DNA of 64,000 nt from positions 1,302,001-1,366,000 of the forward strand of contig NZ_CP050152.1 in the NCBI RefSeq assembly GCF_011617245.1. Direction: 5' to 3'. This DNA comes from Brevibacterium atlanticum (GTDB lineage Bacteria; Actinomycetota; Actinomycetes; Actinomycetales; Brevibacteriaceae). Shown here piece by piece: positions 18,125 through 26,340 of the stretch (position 1 is the stretch's first letter; each line of letters begins with the position of its first letter). The notes under the pieces are model-generated. The model was not told the origin of the DNA. It did no database searches and worked only from the letters and a program-made list of their open reading frames with translations. Made by a program: the position numbers and the translations under genes.

Positions 18125-19768
18125 GTGGTTGAATATCAGGTGATGTCGAATTCGAGCGCGGTGGCGCAGCAGATAGCCCGGAGCCTGGTCCGATCGCGGG
18201 TGACCGATGTGGTCATCGCTCCCGGTTCCCGGTCCGCTCCTTTGGTCTACGCGCTCGGCCCCCTCGCCGAGGCGGGGCTGATCCGCACGCATGTGCGCAT
18301 CGATGAGCGCGACGCCGGGTTCCTCGCCCTCGGCCTGGCCCGCGGTCTGCGTGCGCGCGGACAGCAGTCCGCCGTGGCGATCGTGACGACCTCCGGATCG
18401 GCCGTGGCCAATCTTCATCCTGCTGTCCTCGAGTCCTCCTATGGGCATCTGCCGCTGCTCGTGCTCAGCGCCGATCGCCCCGCTCGGCTGCGGGCCACCG
18501 GCGCCAACCAGACCATCGACGATCAGTCCCACGTGCTCAGCGACGTCCGCGCCCGCATCGACGTCTCCGCAGGTGAGGACGCAGAGATCGTTGATCGAGC
18601 GGTGACCTCTGCGGTATCGGCGTCGGTTGGGCAGGTCGGTGGAACCGGCACCGAGGTGGCCGGACCGGTCCAGTTCAACGTGCAGTTCGACACCCCGCTG
18701 GTCCCGACCCCGGACGAACTGAGGACGTGGACCGATGAGATCGGCACGCTGAGAGCTCAACCGATGGTCGCGCAGGAGAACCCGCGCTCCCAGGCCACCG
18801 TGACGATCACCTCCGGCACCGTCATCGTGGCCGGCGATGCCGGTGGCCATTCGGCCGAATCGCTGCGCGCGCTCGCCGCCGCCCACCACCTGCCGGTGCT
18901 CGCCGAAGCCTCGAGTCCGCTGGCACGGGCCACAGACGAGTCCTCGACCTTCGTGCCGACCCATGCGCAGGTCCTCGGCGAACGGACGGACCTGAGAGAC
19001 GCGATCCGCACGGTCATCGTCCACGGCAAGCCGACGCTGACACGCCCCGTGGCTGCGCTGCTCGCCGACGAGACCGTGACCGTGCAGCGCGTGCCCGACG
19101 ACATCGATGCGCTCGCCCTGACCGTCACCGACGAGACCTCGGATGAGGCCACCTCGGGGGACGTATGGGTGCGCGACTGGATCGACGCAGGAGAGGCTTG
19201 CGTCGCAGCTGTTCGGGACGAACGAACTGCAGGAGCGACCTCGGCGGGGGAATTCCAGTCGACCGCACGCGCGATCACCGAATACCTCGCCGGACAGGAC
19301 ACCACCCTCTTCGTCGCGAGTTCGAATTCGGTGCGTTATCTCAGCGACGCCACCGACATCCGCGCCCACATCCATGCCTCGCGCGGTTTGGCGGGCATCG
19401 ACGGACTCGTCTCCACCGCCACGGGGCTGTCCCTGGGCTTGGGGGAGCAGGTCGTCCTGCTCATCGGGGACATCGCGATCCTCCACGACATCGGTGGGCT
19501 GCTCACGCCCAGCGCCGAGGTCACCGGCGACGTGGCGATCGTGGTGCTCAACGATGACGGGGGAGCGATCTTCTCCGGACTCGAACATTCCCAGGACCAC
19601 GTTGCCCCGTACCTCGAGCGGTATTTCACTGTGCCGCACGGCCGTGGATTCTCCGACCTCGCTGCAGCATACGGGTGGGGCTATGCGCAGGTGACAAGCG
19701 CGGCGGAGTTCGAACGCGCCTTCGTCGGTACGGCTGCCCGTCGCATTATCGAAGTCAACCGCAACTGA
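18125..19768 (+). CDS. menD: 2-Succinyl-5-enolpyruvyl-6-hydroxy-3-cyclohexene-1-carboxylate synthase
   Basis: 547 residues, ThDP enzyme that adds succinic semialdehyde to isochorismate. It shows VVIAPGSRSAPLVYAL, VRIDERDAGFLALGLARG, VTTSGSAVANLHPAVLESSYGHLPLLVLSADRP (quoted in part), and the ThDP-Mg site LLIGDIAILHDIGGLL ... VVLNDDGGAIFSGLEH. GTG 18125 is chosen because GGAGGT lies 6 bp upstream; a GTG and an ATG a few codons later are alternatives. It is divergent from the esterase with a 41-bp gap. Confidence 0.95.
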   Translation: MVEYQVMSNSSAVAQQIARSLVRSRVTDVVIAPGSRSAPLVYALGPLAEAGLIRTHVRIDERDAGFLALGLARGLRARGQQSAVAIVTTSGSAVANLHPAVLESSYGHLPLLVLSADRPARLRATGANQTIDDQSHVLSDVRARIDVSAGEDAEIVDRAVTSAVSASVGQVGGTGTEVAGPVQFNVQFDTPLVPTPDELRTWTDEIGTLRAQPMVAQENPRSQATVTITSGTVIVAGDAGGHSAESLRALAAAHHLPVLAEASSPLARATDESSTFVPTHAQVLGERTDLRDAIRTVIVHGKPTLTRPVAALLADETVTVQRVPDDIDALALTVTDETSDEATSGDVWVRDWIDAGEACVAAVRDERTAGATSAGEFQSTARAITEYLAGQDTTLFVASSNSVRYLSDATDIRAHIHASRGLAGIDGLVSTATGLSLGLGEQVVLLIGDIAILHDIGGLLTPSAEVTGDVAIVVLNDDGGAIFSGLEHSQDHVAPYLERYFTVPHGRGFSDLAAAYGWGYAQVTSAAEFERAFVGTAARRIIEVNRN

Positions 19769-19780
19769 GCGAACCGAGAG

Positions 19781-20143
19781 TCAGGAGGGGGCGCCTTCGG
19801 CAGGTGCCAGCTCGTCCAACAGCCCGAAGAGTTCGTCGATGCGCTGATTGAGAACCGAGCGAAGACGATCCGCCAGACGGTTCCAATCCTGCTGACTCGG
19901 CACCTGCCGCGGCGGGAGTGCCTCGAGCGCTTCGCGGATCTCGGCGACACTGAGTCCGACTCGCTGGGAGGCGCGGATCATCGCGATTCGGCAACAGGCG
20001 TCGGCGAAGAAGCGACGGTGGTTCTCGCCTGTTCTTTCGCTGGGCAGCAGACCGTGGTCGTCGTACCAGCGGACGGCAGACGGGGCGATCTGCATCCGTT
20101 CGGCCAACTGTCCCACGCTCAATCCGCTCTCGTGCCAGTTCAC
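19781..20143 (-). CDS. MerR-family regulator
   Basis: 120 residues with an N-terminal MerR helix-turn-helix (LSVGQLAERMQIAPSAVRWYDDHGLLPSERTGENHRRF, quoted in part) and a C-terminal dimerisation helix (LNQRIDELFGLLDELA). No cysteine pair typical of metal sensors is seen near the C-terminus. GTG 20143 is preferred: an alternative ATG at 20182 would start inside the operator palindrome. It is divergent from the NAD(P)-binding reductase gene and probably controls it. Confidence 0.82.
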   Translation of the reverse strand: MNWHESGLSVGQLAERMQIAPSAVRWYDDHGLLPSERTGENHRRFFADACCRIAMIRASQRVGLSVAEIREALEALPPRQVPSQQDWNRLADRLRSVLNQRIDELFGLLDELAPAEGAPS

Positions 20144-20168
20144 ATTGTCATCGTGACACAGGTCATGT

Positions 20169-20199
20169 TTGCCTTCAACCATGGTTGAACCCATAGAGA
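20169..20199 (+). promoter_or_regulatory. MerR-type promoter with palindrome in a 19-bp spacer
   Basis: TTGCCT (20169-20174) and TAGAGA (20194-20199) are separated by 19 bp, the overlong spacing that MerR proteins correct. The spacer holds a perfect 14-bp palindrome, TCAACCATGGTTGA (20175-20188). It lies just upstream of the reductase ATG at 20207. Confidence 0.7.
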
Positions 20200-20206
20200 T
20201 GGTGAC

Positions 20207-21046
20207 ATGAATGAGAATCAGAGACCGAGAGTGTTGGTGACCGGCGCGTCCGGTCGAGTCGGCGGCAGTCTGTCGGGGCAGCTGTCCTCCCGAGGCGTCC
20301 GCGTCCGGGCGGCGACCCGCAACCCGGGAAGCCTGCGTGCAGGCATCGCCCACGACGTGGCGGCAGTCGACTTGGCTGAACCGACGACACTGGAACCCGC
20401 GTTGGATGATGTTGACGCTGTGTTCCTCATGTGGCCGTTCTTCGAAAGCGAGGAGGACGCCAGGCGAAAGGTCGCCCCCATCGCCGAGATCCTTGGGAAG
20501 AAGGTCCCGCGCGTCGTCTACCTTTCCGCGCAGGGAGTCGAGGAGGATCGCAGCAACTTCTGGTCGGTGGTCGAGGACGCGATCGCGGACCACGTCGAGG
20601 AATGGACGATGCTGCGGCCGACGGGATTCGCCGCGAATGCGAGGCAGTGGGTCACTCAGATCGCTGCAGGAGACGTCGTTCGTTGGCCTTTCGGGCAGAT
20701 GGCGCGGCCGCTCATCCACGAAACGGATATGGCCGCCGTAGCCGTTGAGGCGCTGATCAACGATGGTCACCATGGCCGCGACTACGTGATCACCGGGCCG
20801 GAGCTGATCTCTCAGGAGGAACAGGTCGACGAGATCGGCACAGCGATCGGCAGGAAGCTGCATTGGGAGGAAACCGACCGAGGACGAGCGGCGGCGGAGT
20901 TCGACCTTCCCGAGGTGATGCTCGACGCATGGGAGCGTTTAATGGATGACCCGGAGCCGATCACCGACGAGGTTGAGCGCCTCGTGGGCCGTCCGGCTCT
21001 CACCTTCGCAGAGTGGGCCCGGGACAACGCCGGGGAGTTCCGGTGA
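20207..21046 (+). CDS. NAD(P)-binding NmrA-like reductase
   Basis: 279 residues, atypical short-chain dehydrogenase/NmrA fold. The dinucleotide motif RVLVTGASGRVGGSLSGQL is at residues ~6-24, followed by RAATRNPGSL (NADP-type Arg). VVYLSAQGVEED and MLRPTGFAANARQWV match the QOR/NmrA group, which lacks the classical YxxxK pair. Likely substrates are quinones or carbonyl compounds, but none can be named. It faces a MerR gene, suggesting stress induction. Its last 63 bp are duplicated after the toxin gene. Confidence 0.82.
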   Translation: MNENQRPRVLVTGASGRVGGSLSGQLSSRGVRVRAATRNPGSLRAGIAHDVAAVDLAEPTTLEPALDDVDAVFLMWPFFESEEDARRKVAPIAEILGKKVPRVVYLSAQGVEEDRSNFWSVVEDAIADHVEEWTMLRPTGFAANARQWVTQIAAGDVVRWPFGQMARPLIHETDMAAVAVEALINDGHHGRDYVITGPELISQEEQVDEIGTAIGRKLHWEETDRGRAAAEFDLPEVMLDAWERLMDDPEPITDEVERLVGRPALTFAEWARDNAGEFR

Positions 21047-21049
21047 CTG
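20987..21049. repeat. Direct repeat copy 1 (3' end of the reductase gene)
   Basis: 63 bp covering the last 18 codons and stop of the reductase gene. It matches 21667-21729 with about eight or nine differences and no indel; the offset is exactly 680 bp. Confidence 0.88.
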
Positions 21050-21062
21050 CTCGATGGTGGCT

Positions 21063-21085
21063 GTGGTACCATAAACATGTACCAC
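21063..21085 (+). promoter_or_regulatory. Probable autoregulatory operator of the toxin-antitoxin pair
   Basis: Inverted repeat GTGGTAC (21063-21069) / GTACCAC (21079-21085), centred about 37 bp before the antitoxin start. YefM-type antitoxins bind palindromes with a GTAC core, so this is a likely operator overlapping the promoter. Confidence 0.6.
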
Positions 21086-21110
21086 TCTTTTGAATGAGGA
21101 GGTTCTCAAC

Positions 21111-21371
21111 ATGTCCATCAGCGCAAGCGAGGCGCGCAAGACCTTGTTCCCGCTCATTGAGCGGGTGAATGCGGACCGTGATGCCGTCGAGATCGTCTCT
21201 CGCAAGGGCAATGCTGTCCTGATGCCAGCCGACGAGTACGCCGCATGGCAGGAAACCGCTTATCTGTTCCGGTCGCCGGCCAACGCCCGCCGCCTGCTCG
21301 ATGCCTACGACCGTGCCCGCGGTGGAAAGGTCGAGGTTCACGATCTCGATCGCTCAGACAAGGAAGCCTGA
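21111..21371 (+). CDS. yefM: YefM/Phd-family antitoxin
   Basis: 86 residues. The N-terminal Phd/YefM DNA-binding fold (MSISASEARKTLFPLIERVN, AVEIVSRKGNAVLMPADEY) is followed by the toxin-neutralising helix ETAYLFRSPANARRLLDAYDRA, almost the same as in E. coli YefM. A GAGGAGG ribosome site lies 8 bp before the ATG at 21111; an in-frame ATG at 21090 would lie upstream of that site. The stop abuts the toxin start. Confidence 0.95.
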   Translation: MSISASEARKTLFPLIERVNADRDAVEIVSRKGNAVLMPADEYAAWQETAYLFRSPANARRLLDAYDRARGGKVEVHDLDRSDKEA

Positions 21372-21626
21372 GTGCGTCTGGTCTGGGACCAGTCGGCCTG
21401 GGAGGACTACAAGCATTGGCAGACTGCCGACCGGAAGATCCTGAAGCGCATCGACACACTCGTCGACGCCTGCCTGCGTGAACCGTTTTCCGGCATCGGC
21501 AAGCCCGAACAGCTGAAGTACGGAGCGCAAGGTGCGTGGTCGCGACGCATCACTGATGAGCACCGACTGGTCTATCTCGTGGTCGACGATGATCTCGTGA
21601 TTCTTCAGGCACGCTACCACTACTGA
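21372..21626 (+). CDS. yoeB: YoeB/Txe-family mRNA interferase toxin
   Basis: 84 residues, exactly the length of E. coli YoeB. It cleaves mRNA on the ribosome. Key residues are retained: Glu in IGKPEQLKYG, Arg in WSRRITDEHRLVY, and the C-terminal His-Tyr (ARYHY). GTG start immediately after the antitoxin stop, implying coupled translation. The toxin appears intact. Confidence 0.95.
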   Translation: MRLVWDQSAWEDYKHWQTADRKILKRIDTLVDACLREPFSGIGKPEQLKYGAQGAWSRRITDEHRLVYLVVDDDLVILQARYHY

Positions 21627-21666
21627 GCCAACGGCCCTCTGCGTGGGCACAAGGAGTACCCCCTCC

Positions 21667-21729
21667 GGCCGCCCGGCTCTCACTTTCGCAAAGTGGGCCC
21701 GGGACAAGGTCAGGGAATTTCGGTGACTG
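21667..21729. repeat. Direct repeat copy 2 (orphan reductase 3' end)
   Basis: Second copy of 20987-21049. It still reads GRPALTFAKWARDKVREFR followed by TGA, but nothing upstream resembles the rest of a reductase. It sits in the ~210-bp gap after yoeB, where no other gene was seen. Confidence 0.88.
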
Positions 21730-21837
21730 GCTGACAGCATTTCGCTGTGGCTGCCTTCTCACTCACCGTTGCGGTCAAGGATCACGTCACCCTCGACGCG
21801 ATTTTTGGCCGCACCGATGAGTGAGCGGCCGAAAGGC

Positions 21838-22761
21838 CTACCGGCGTGGCCTGGTGAGGACCTGGGCACACAGCCTACGGGGCAGCTGCCAGAGCCGTTC
21901 GAGCGGCGTGCGTTGGCTGCCGGTCTGGATGACTTCGATATAGGTGTCATCGGTGCGCAGGAAGCTGATCGTCGAAGCTTCACCGACGATCGAGAACCCA
22001 GAGGCAGTGAGCTCACCGCCACCGTGAGAGGACGCGTCACCCGGCTCGGACGCGTCGTCCTCTACTGCCAAGCTGTGGCCGTTCCCTGCCGGCAGGGGAG
22101 TGATCGTCACTGTCGCAGGACGGACGAACTCAGCACGCTCGAAGCACGATCGTGCTGTCGACAATGCGTCTCCAGCCACGTCGAACAGCGCTCGCCCGCC
22201 AGAGTCGAGGAGGCGATCGTAGCGGTCGACATCGATGTGCCACTCCGGGAACCAGATGATCTCCTTGTCGTACCAATCGCCGTCGTCGACCATGCGCGAG
22301 ACCGGCGGATCGATATCCGCGGCGGTCAGCGTGCCGGTCACGCTGCCTGTCGCAGTCTCGACGGTCGCTGGATCGGCGATCGCGGCATGCACCGGAGCGA
22401 GCAGGGGCCAGTCGGTTTCCGGGATTACGGCCAGCGAGTACCAGATCAGTCCGAACGGCGACCCCGTCGAATCGCGGGCCTCAATACCGACGTAGACACT
22501 GTCATCGACGGCCGGGTCGATCCGCTCTCCCGAGCTGTCACGATGCTCGACCGGAACATTGCCCTTCTCGACCTGCGCATCGGAGAGATTCGCGAAATAC
22601 CGAGTGCTCAGAGCCTCAGCAATGAATACGTCCTCGCCAGGTTGTGCCGGGTCGGATCGACTGGTGCCCAGTTGGGAGGGGAAGAGACGGTCGGTATCCG
22701 TCCCGTCAGGCAGCCACGCGAGCGCACGAACGCTCTGCTCGTGAGCGGCCCACGTGCTCAC
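21838..22761 (-). CDS. Hypothetical protein translationally coupled to menF
   Basis: 307 residues, no family recognised. It begins VSTWAAHEQSVRALAWLPDG with GTG overlapping the menF stop (GTGA), so it is probably co-translated with menF. It is soluble and acidic with no signal peptide or membrane span. Notable segments are SVYVGIEARDSTGSPFGLIWYSL, ADIDPPVSRMVDDGDWYDKEIIWFPEWHID and a basic C-terminus (LWQLPRRLCAQVLTRPRR). A small GGCCGAAAGGCC hairpin overlaps the stop. Codon use looks ordinary. Confidence 0.7.
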   Translation of the reverse strand: MSTWAAHEQSVRALAWLPDGTDTDRLFPSQLGTSRSDPAQPGEDVFIAEALSTRYFANLSDAQVEKGNVPVEHRDSSGERIDPAVDDSVYVGIEARDSTGSPFGLIWYSLAVIPETDWPLLAPVHAAIADPATVETATGSVTGTLTAADIDPPVSRMVDDGDWYDKEIIWFPEWHIDVDRYDRLLDSGGRALFDVAGDALSTARSCFERAEFVRPATVTITPLPAGNGHSLAVEDDASEPGDASSHGGGELTASGFSIVGEASTISFLRTDDTYIEVIQTGSQRTPLERLWQLPRRLCAQVLTRPRR

Positions 22762-24122
22762 TCCAGACCCAGCGCGCGGCGCATCGGGGCGAACTTCGCA
22801 TTCGTCTCGGCCACCTCGGTGGCGGGATCCGAATCGGGCATGATCCCGGCACCGGCGTAGAGGCGGATCCGGTTGCGGTCCTCGAGCTGGCCACAGCGCA
22901 GGGCGATGCCGAACTGGCCGTTGCCGCGCCCGTCCATCCACCCGACGGGACCCGAATAGCGGCCGCGGTCGAGCGGTTCGAGCTCATCGACGTGGGCGAC
23001 AGCGCTCGCCTGCGGGTACCCGCCGACAGCGGCAGTGGGGTGGACGGCGGCGGCGATGTCGAGGGCATTGAGGTCGGAGTCCGCCGGCACCTGCGCCTGG
23101 GCATCCGAGGCCGAGTGGATGACATTGGCCAACGGCAGCAGGTGCGGACGCTCATCGACGGTGACGTCCTCGGCGACCGAACCGAGGCTGCGCTGGAGCG
23201 ATGCGATGGCGAAAGCGTGTTCGGTGCTGTCCTTGTGTGCGCTCAGCAGCTTCCTCGCCTGCGGCATCTCCTCCATCGGGTTCTTCTCCACCCGATAGGT
23301 CCCGGCGAGCACGCGGGAGGTCACCCGACCGTTCTCGACCCCGATGAGCAGCTCCGGCGTCGACCCGATCAGCCCGGCGACATCGAAGGTCCAGCAGCTC
23401 GGATAGCTGCGGTTGAGTGCCCCGAGCACGGCCCGCACGTCGATGTCGTTCTCGGTGGTGACCACCTCGTCGCGGGCGAGGACGATCTTGCGCAGCGTCG
23501 GATCGTCGGTGAACGCGTCCACCTCGGCGGAGGTGTCGATGGAGGTGAGCATCGCCGAGACCTGTTCGACGAGTCGGGCCCACCTGGTCGGATCGAGTTC
23601 ACCCGGCTCAGACGTCGCCGACTCGATGCGGCGCAGCGGCTCGGGGTGGAGCACCGGCGGCACGGGATGCTCATCAGCGGTAGTGATCGACGTCAGCCAC
23701 ACGCGGCCACCGCGCCGACCGAGCACGAATTCGGGGATGTGGAGGATCGAATCGACGCTCGACTCCCCGGAGTACGCGACCGTGGCGAAGCACATCAGAC
23801 CGGACCCGAGCAGGGCGACCTCGTCTTCGACACTGGCCGCCTCGGCGATCGCCGACCAAGCACGCGAGAGTTCGGCGAACCGTTCGGGACCGCGGGCGCT
23901 GATGCGCATCGTCCGTCCGAAGCCGATCAGCCCGGAGGTGTCGCGGACCCAGCACGAGAACGCCGTCGTCGGCAGCAGCTCGAGGGTCTGCTCGACAGTG
24001 GTCGGCAGACCGGACTCGAACGGGAAGCCCGGCCCCGGATCGACGTCGTCGACGAAGCGGGAGGCCACGTTCAGACGTGGGGGAGCGGCGAGGATATCGG
24101 AGGTGCCGTATGTCGTAGTCAT
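22758..24122 (-). CDS. menF: Isochorismate synthase
   Basis: 454 residues with the C-terminal chorismate-utilising domain: VTSRVLAGTYRVEKNPMEEM, HKDSTEHAFAIASLQRSL, VHPTAAVGGYPQASA, YSGPVGWMDGRGNGQFGIAL and LYAGAGIMPDSDP. It converts chorismate to isochorismate, the first committed step to menaquinone; a salicylate role is less likely given the full men set nearby. A TAGAAT box lies about 8 bp before the ATG on this strand, suggesting an almost leaderless mRNA. Confidence 0.92.
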   Translation of the reverse strand: MTTTYGTSDILAAPPRLNVASRFVDDVDPGPGFPFESGLPTTVEQTLELLPTTAFSCWVRDTSGLIGFGRTMRISARGPERFAELSRAWSAIAEAASVEDEVALLGSGLMCFATVAYSGESSVDSILHIPEFVLGRRGGRVWLTSITTADEHPVPPVLHPEPLRRIESATSEPGELDPTRWARLVEQVSAMLTSIDTSAEVDAFTDDPTLRKIVLARDEVVTTENDIDVRAVLGALNRSYPSCWTFDVAGLIGSTPELLIGVENGRVTSRVLAGTYRVEKNPMEEMPQARKLLSAHKDSTEHAFAIASLQRSLGSVAEDVTVDERPHLLPLANVIHSASDAQAQVPADSDLNALDIAAAVHPTAAVGGYPQASAVAHVDELEPLDRGRYSGPVGWMDGRGNGQFGIALRCGQLEDRNRIRLYAGAGIMPDSDPATEVAETNAKFAPMRRALGLE

Positions 24123-24139
24123 GTCGCTTCGATTCTAGA

Positions 24140-24182
24140 CGAGGACCGCTGTGCCCGGACGCGAGGACCGCTGTGCCCGGAC
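24140..24182. repeat. Tandem 21-bp direct repeat between menF and menG
   Basis: Two identical 21-bp copies (24140-24160 and 24162-24182), spaced by one base, in the divergent menF-menG intergenic region. Each ends CTGTGCCCGGAC. Confidence 0.88.
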
Positions 24183-24304
24183 AAGGACCCGAGAGGGCAC
24201 GGCACTGGTGGGAACGGCGAATGTGGCGATCTCCACATCCGCACCCGCGTGAGTCCGGGGATCCGGATTCGCCGTCTGCGCGATGGTGTTGAGACAATGA
24301 GGGC

Positions 24305-24997
24305 ATGAACCGTGCCCAGCTGGACAAGCAGCCCGACGACGTCGCCTCGATGTTCGATGATGTCGCCTCCCGCTACGACCTCACGAACGACGTCCTCACC
24401 TTCGGTCTCGCCCGCTCCTGGCGGCGCACCGTCGCCCATTCCGTGGCCGCCGGACCCGGCGAACGGGTGCTCGATCTGGCCGCGGGAACCGGCACATCGT
24501 CGATGACGTTCACCCACCACGGTGCAGAGGTGGTCGCCGGGGACATCTCGGCGGGCATGCTCTCCGAAGGGCGCCGCCGCCACCCGCAGATCGACTTCAT
24601 CTACGCCGACGCGATGGACCTGCCCTTCGCCGACGGCAGCTTCGACGTCGTCACGATCTCCTTCGGCATCCGCAACGTCCACGACGTCGACACGGCCCTG
24701 GGCGAGATGCGGCGTGTGCTCAAACCCGGCGGACGCCTCGTCATCTGCGAATTCTCCACCCCGACCCTCGACGCCTTCAGCCTCGTGTACAAGGAATACC
24801 TCATGCGGGCGCTGCCAGCCGTGGCCCGCGCCGTGTCCTCGAACCCCGAGGCCTACGTCTACCTGGCCGAGTCGATCCGCGACTGGCCGAACCAGGACGC
24901 GTTCGCCCATCAGATCCTCGACGCCGGGTTCGACCAGGTGAAGTACCGCAACCTCACCGGCGGAATCGTCGCCGTCCATCACGCCCTCAAACCGTGA
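24305..24997 (+). CDS. menG: Demethylmenaquinone methyltransferase
   Basis: 230 residues, UbiE/MenG family; the last methylation of menaquinone using SAM. It shows [29 protein letters not shown] motif [42 protein letters not shown] and [15 protein letters not shown]. It is divergent from menF and overlaps the next gene by 4 bp. Confidence 0.95.
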   Translation: MNRAQLDKQPDDVASMFDDVASRYDLTNDVLTFGLARSWRRTVAHSVAAGPGERVLDLAAGTGTSSMTFTHHGAEVVAGDISAGMLSEGRRRHPQIDFIYADAMDLPFADGSFDVVTISFGIRNVHDVDTALGEMRRVLKPGGRLVICEFSTPTLDAFSLVYKEYLMRALPAVARAVSSNPEAYVYLAESIRDWPNQDAFAHQILDAGFDQVKYRNLTGGIVAVHHALKP

Positions 24998-26295
24998 ACG
25001 AATTCGACGCCGAGGTCGTGGTCGTCGGTGCCGGCCCGGCCGGATCGGCGATCGGCGCCTACCTCGCCCAGGCCGGACACGAGGTCATCATCCTCGAGAA
25101 GTCGGGCTTCCCCCGCGACAAGATCTGCGGCGACGCCCTGACCCCGCGTGCGGTCAAGGAAGCCGGCTTCCTCGGCATGGACCTGCAGCCGGCCGACGGC
25201 TGGCACCCGAACAAGGGGCTGCGGCTCATCGGCGGCGGCCACCGACTCGAACTCGACTGGCCCGACATCGACGGCACCCCGAACTTCGGGCTGACCCGCC
25301 CCCGCATGAGCATGGACGAGGCCTTCGCCCGGCACGCCCAGCGCAGCGGTGCCCGTCTGTTCGAACAGGTCAAGGCGATGTCTCCGGACATCGGCGAGGA
25401 CGGGTGGATCCGCGGAGTGCACGCCTCAGGCACCGATCACCGGGGGCGTCGTGTCGGACCCGAAGCCCACTTCCGCGCCCCTATCGTCATCGCCGCCGAC
25501 GGAGTCTCCTCCCGCCTGGCCGTGGCCATGGGGCTGGAGAAGCGCGACGACCGGCCCATGGGCATCGCCGCTCGCGCCTATCACACCTCGCCGAGGCACG
25601 CCGACGACTACATTGAGTCCTGGGTCGAGATGCGCTCGAGCAACGCGAACGGCGAATCCGAGACCCTGCCCGGATACGGCTGGATCTTCCCCCTCGGCGA
25701 TGGCACGGTGAACATCGGCGCCGGCCTGCTCGACTCCTCGCCGCAGTTCAGATCCGTCGACCTGCGCTCGGTGATGGGGCAGTGGATTGCGGACATGGGC
25801 CACGAATGGGGCATCGACGAATCCACCGAGCTCGGACCGATCAAGTCCGCGGCCCTGCCGATGGCGTTCAACCGCACCCCGCACTTCCACCGTGGGCTGC
25901 TGCTCGTCGGCGACTCCGGCGGAATGGTCAACCCGTTCAACGGGGAGGGCATCGACTACGCGCTGGAATCCGCGCGCATCGCCGCCGACGTGATCTCCAC
26001 GTACTCCCGCTATCCGCAGCACGTGATGCGCGCACGACTGGCCGAATACCCCGAACTGCTCGGGAACTCCCTGGGCGGCTACTTCACCCTCGGGAGGGTT
26101 TTCGCCTCGATCATCGGCCACCCTGCGCTCATGCAGTTCGGAATCAAGTACGGTATGGGTGTTGACGTTGTGATGGAGTTCGTCGTCAAATTGTTGGCGA
26201 ACCTCTACCGCGACCCGAAGGTCTCCCACGCCGATCTCATCGACAGGGTGATCGACGCCCTGACCCGAATCGTCCCGGCCACCAGCAACGGCTGA
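24994..26295 (+). CDS. menJ: FAD-dependent geranylgeranyl/menaquinone reductase
   Basis: 433 residues. The N-terminal FAD-binding motif is [21 protein letters not shown], then [16 protein letters not shown], the family signature; [13 protein letters not shown] and [25 protein letters not shown] complete the flavin fold. The group saturates isoprenoid chains; in mycobacteria the counterpart next to menG (MenJ) reduces one unit of the menaquinone tail. The GTG start overlaps the menG stop. Assignment to menaquinone rather than another lipid rests on context. Confidence 0.86.
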   Translation: MNEFDAEVVVVGAGPAGSAIGAYLAQAGHEVIILEKSGFPRDKICGDALTPRAVKEAGFLGMDLQPADGWHPNKGLRLIGGGHRLELDWPDIDGTPNFGLTRPRMSMDEAFARHAQRSGARLFEQVKAMSPDIGEDGWIRGVHASGTDHRGRRVGPEAHFRAPIVIAADGVSSRLAVAMGLEKRDDRPMGIAARAYHTSPRHADDYIESWVEMRSSNANGESETLPGYGWIFPLGDGTVNIGAGLLDSSPQFRSVDLRSVMGQWIADMGHEWGIDESTELGPIKSAALPMAFNRTPHFHRGLLLVGDSGGMVNPFNGEGIDYALESARIAADVISTYSRYPQHVMRARLAEYPELLGNSLGGYFTLGRVFASIIGHPALMQFGIKYGMGVDVVMEFVVKLLANLYRDPKVSHADLIDRVIDALTRIVPATSNG

Positions 26296-26340
26296 GCCCT
26301 CGGGCGAGGACAGCCACCGACTACGACGAATGACGAGGAC

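Noticed and set aside
20143-20863. 360-codon version of the MerR gene
   Set aside because: The extra N-terminal part is antisense to the reductase gene and has no homology; the domain begins near 20143.
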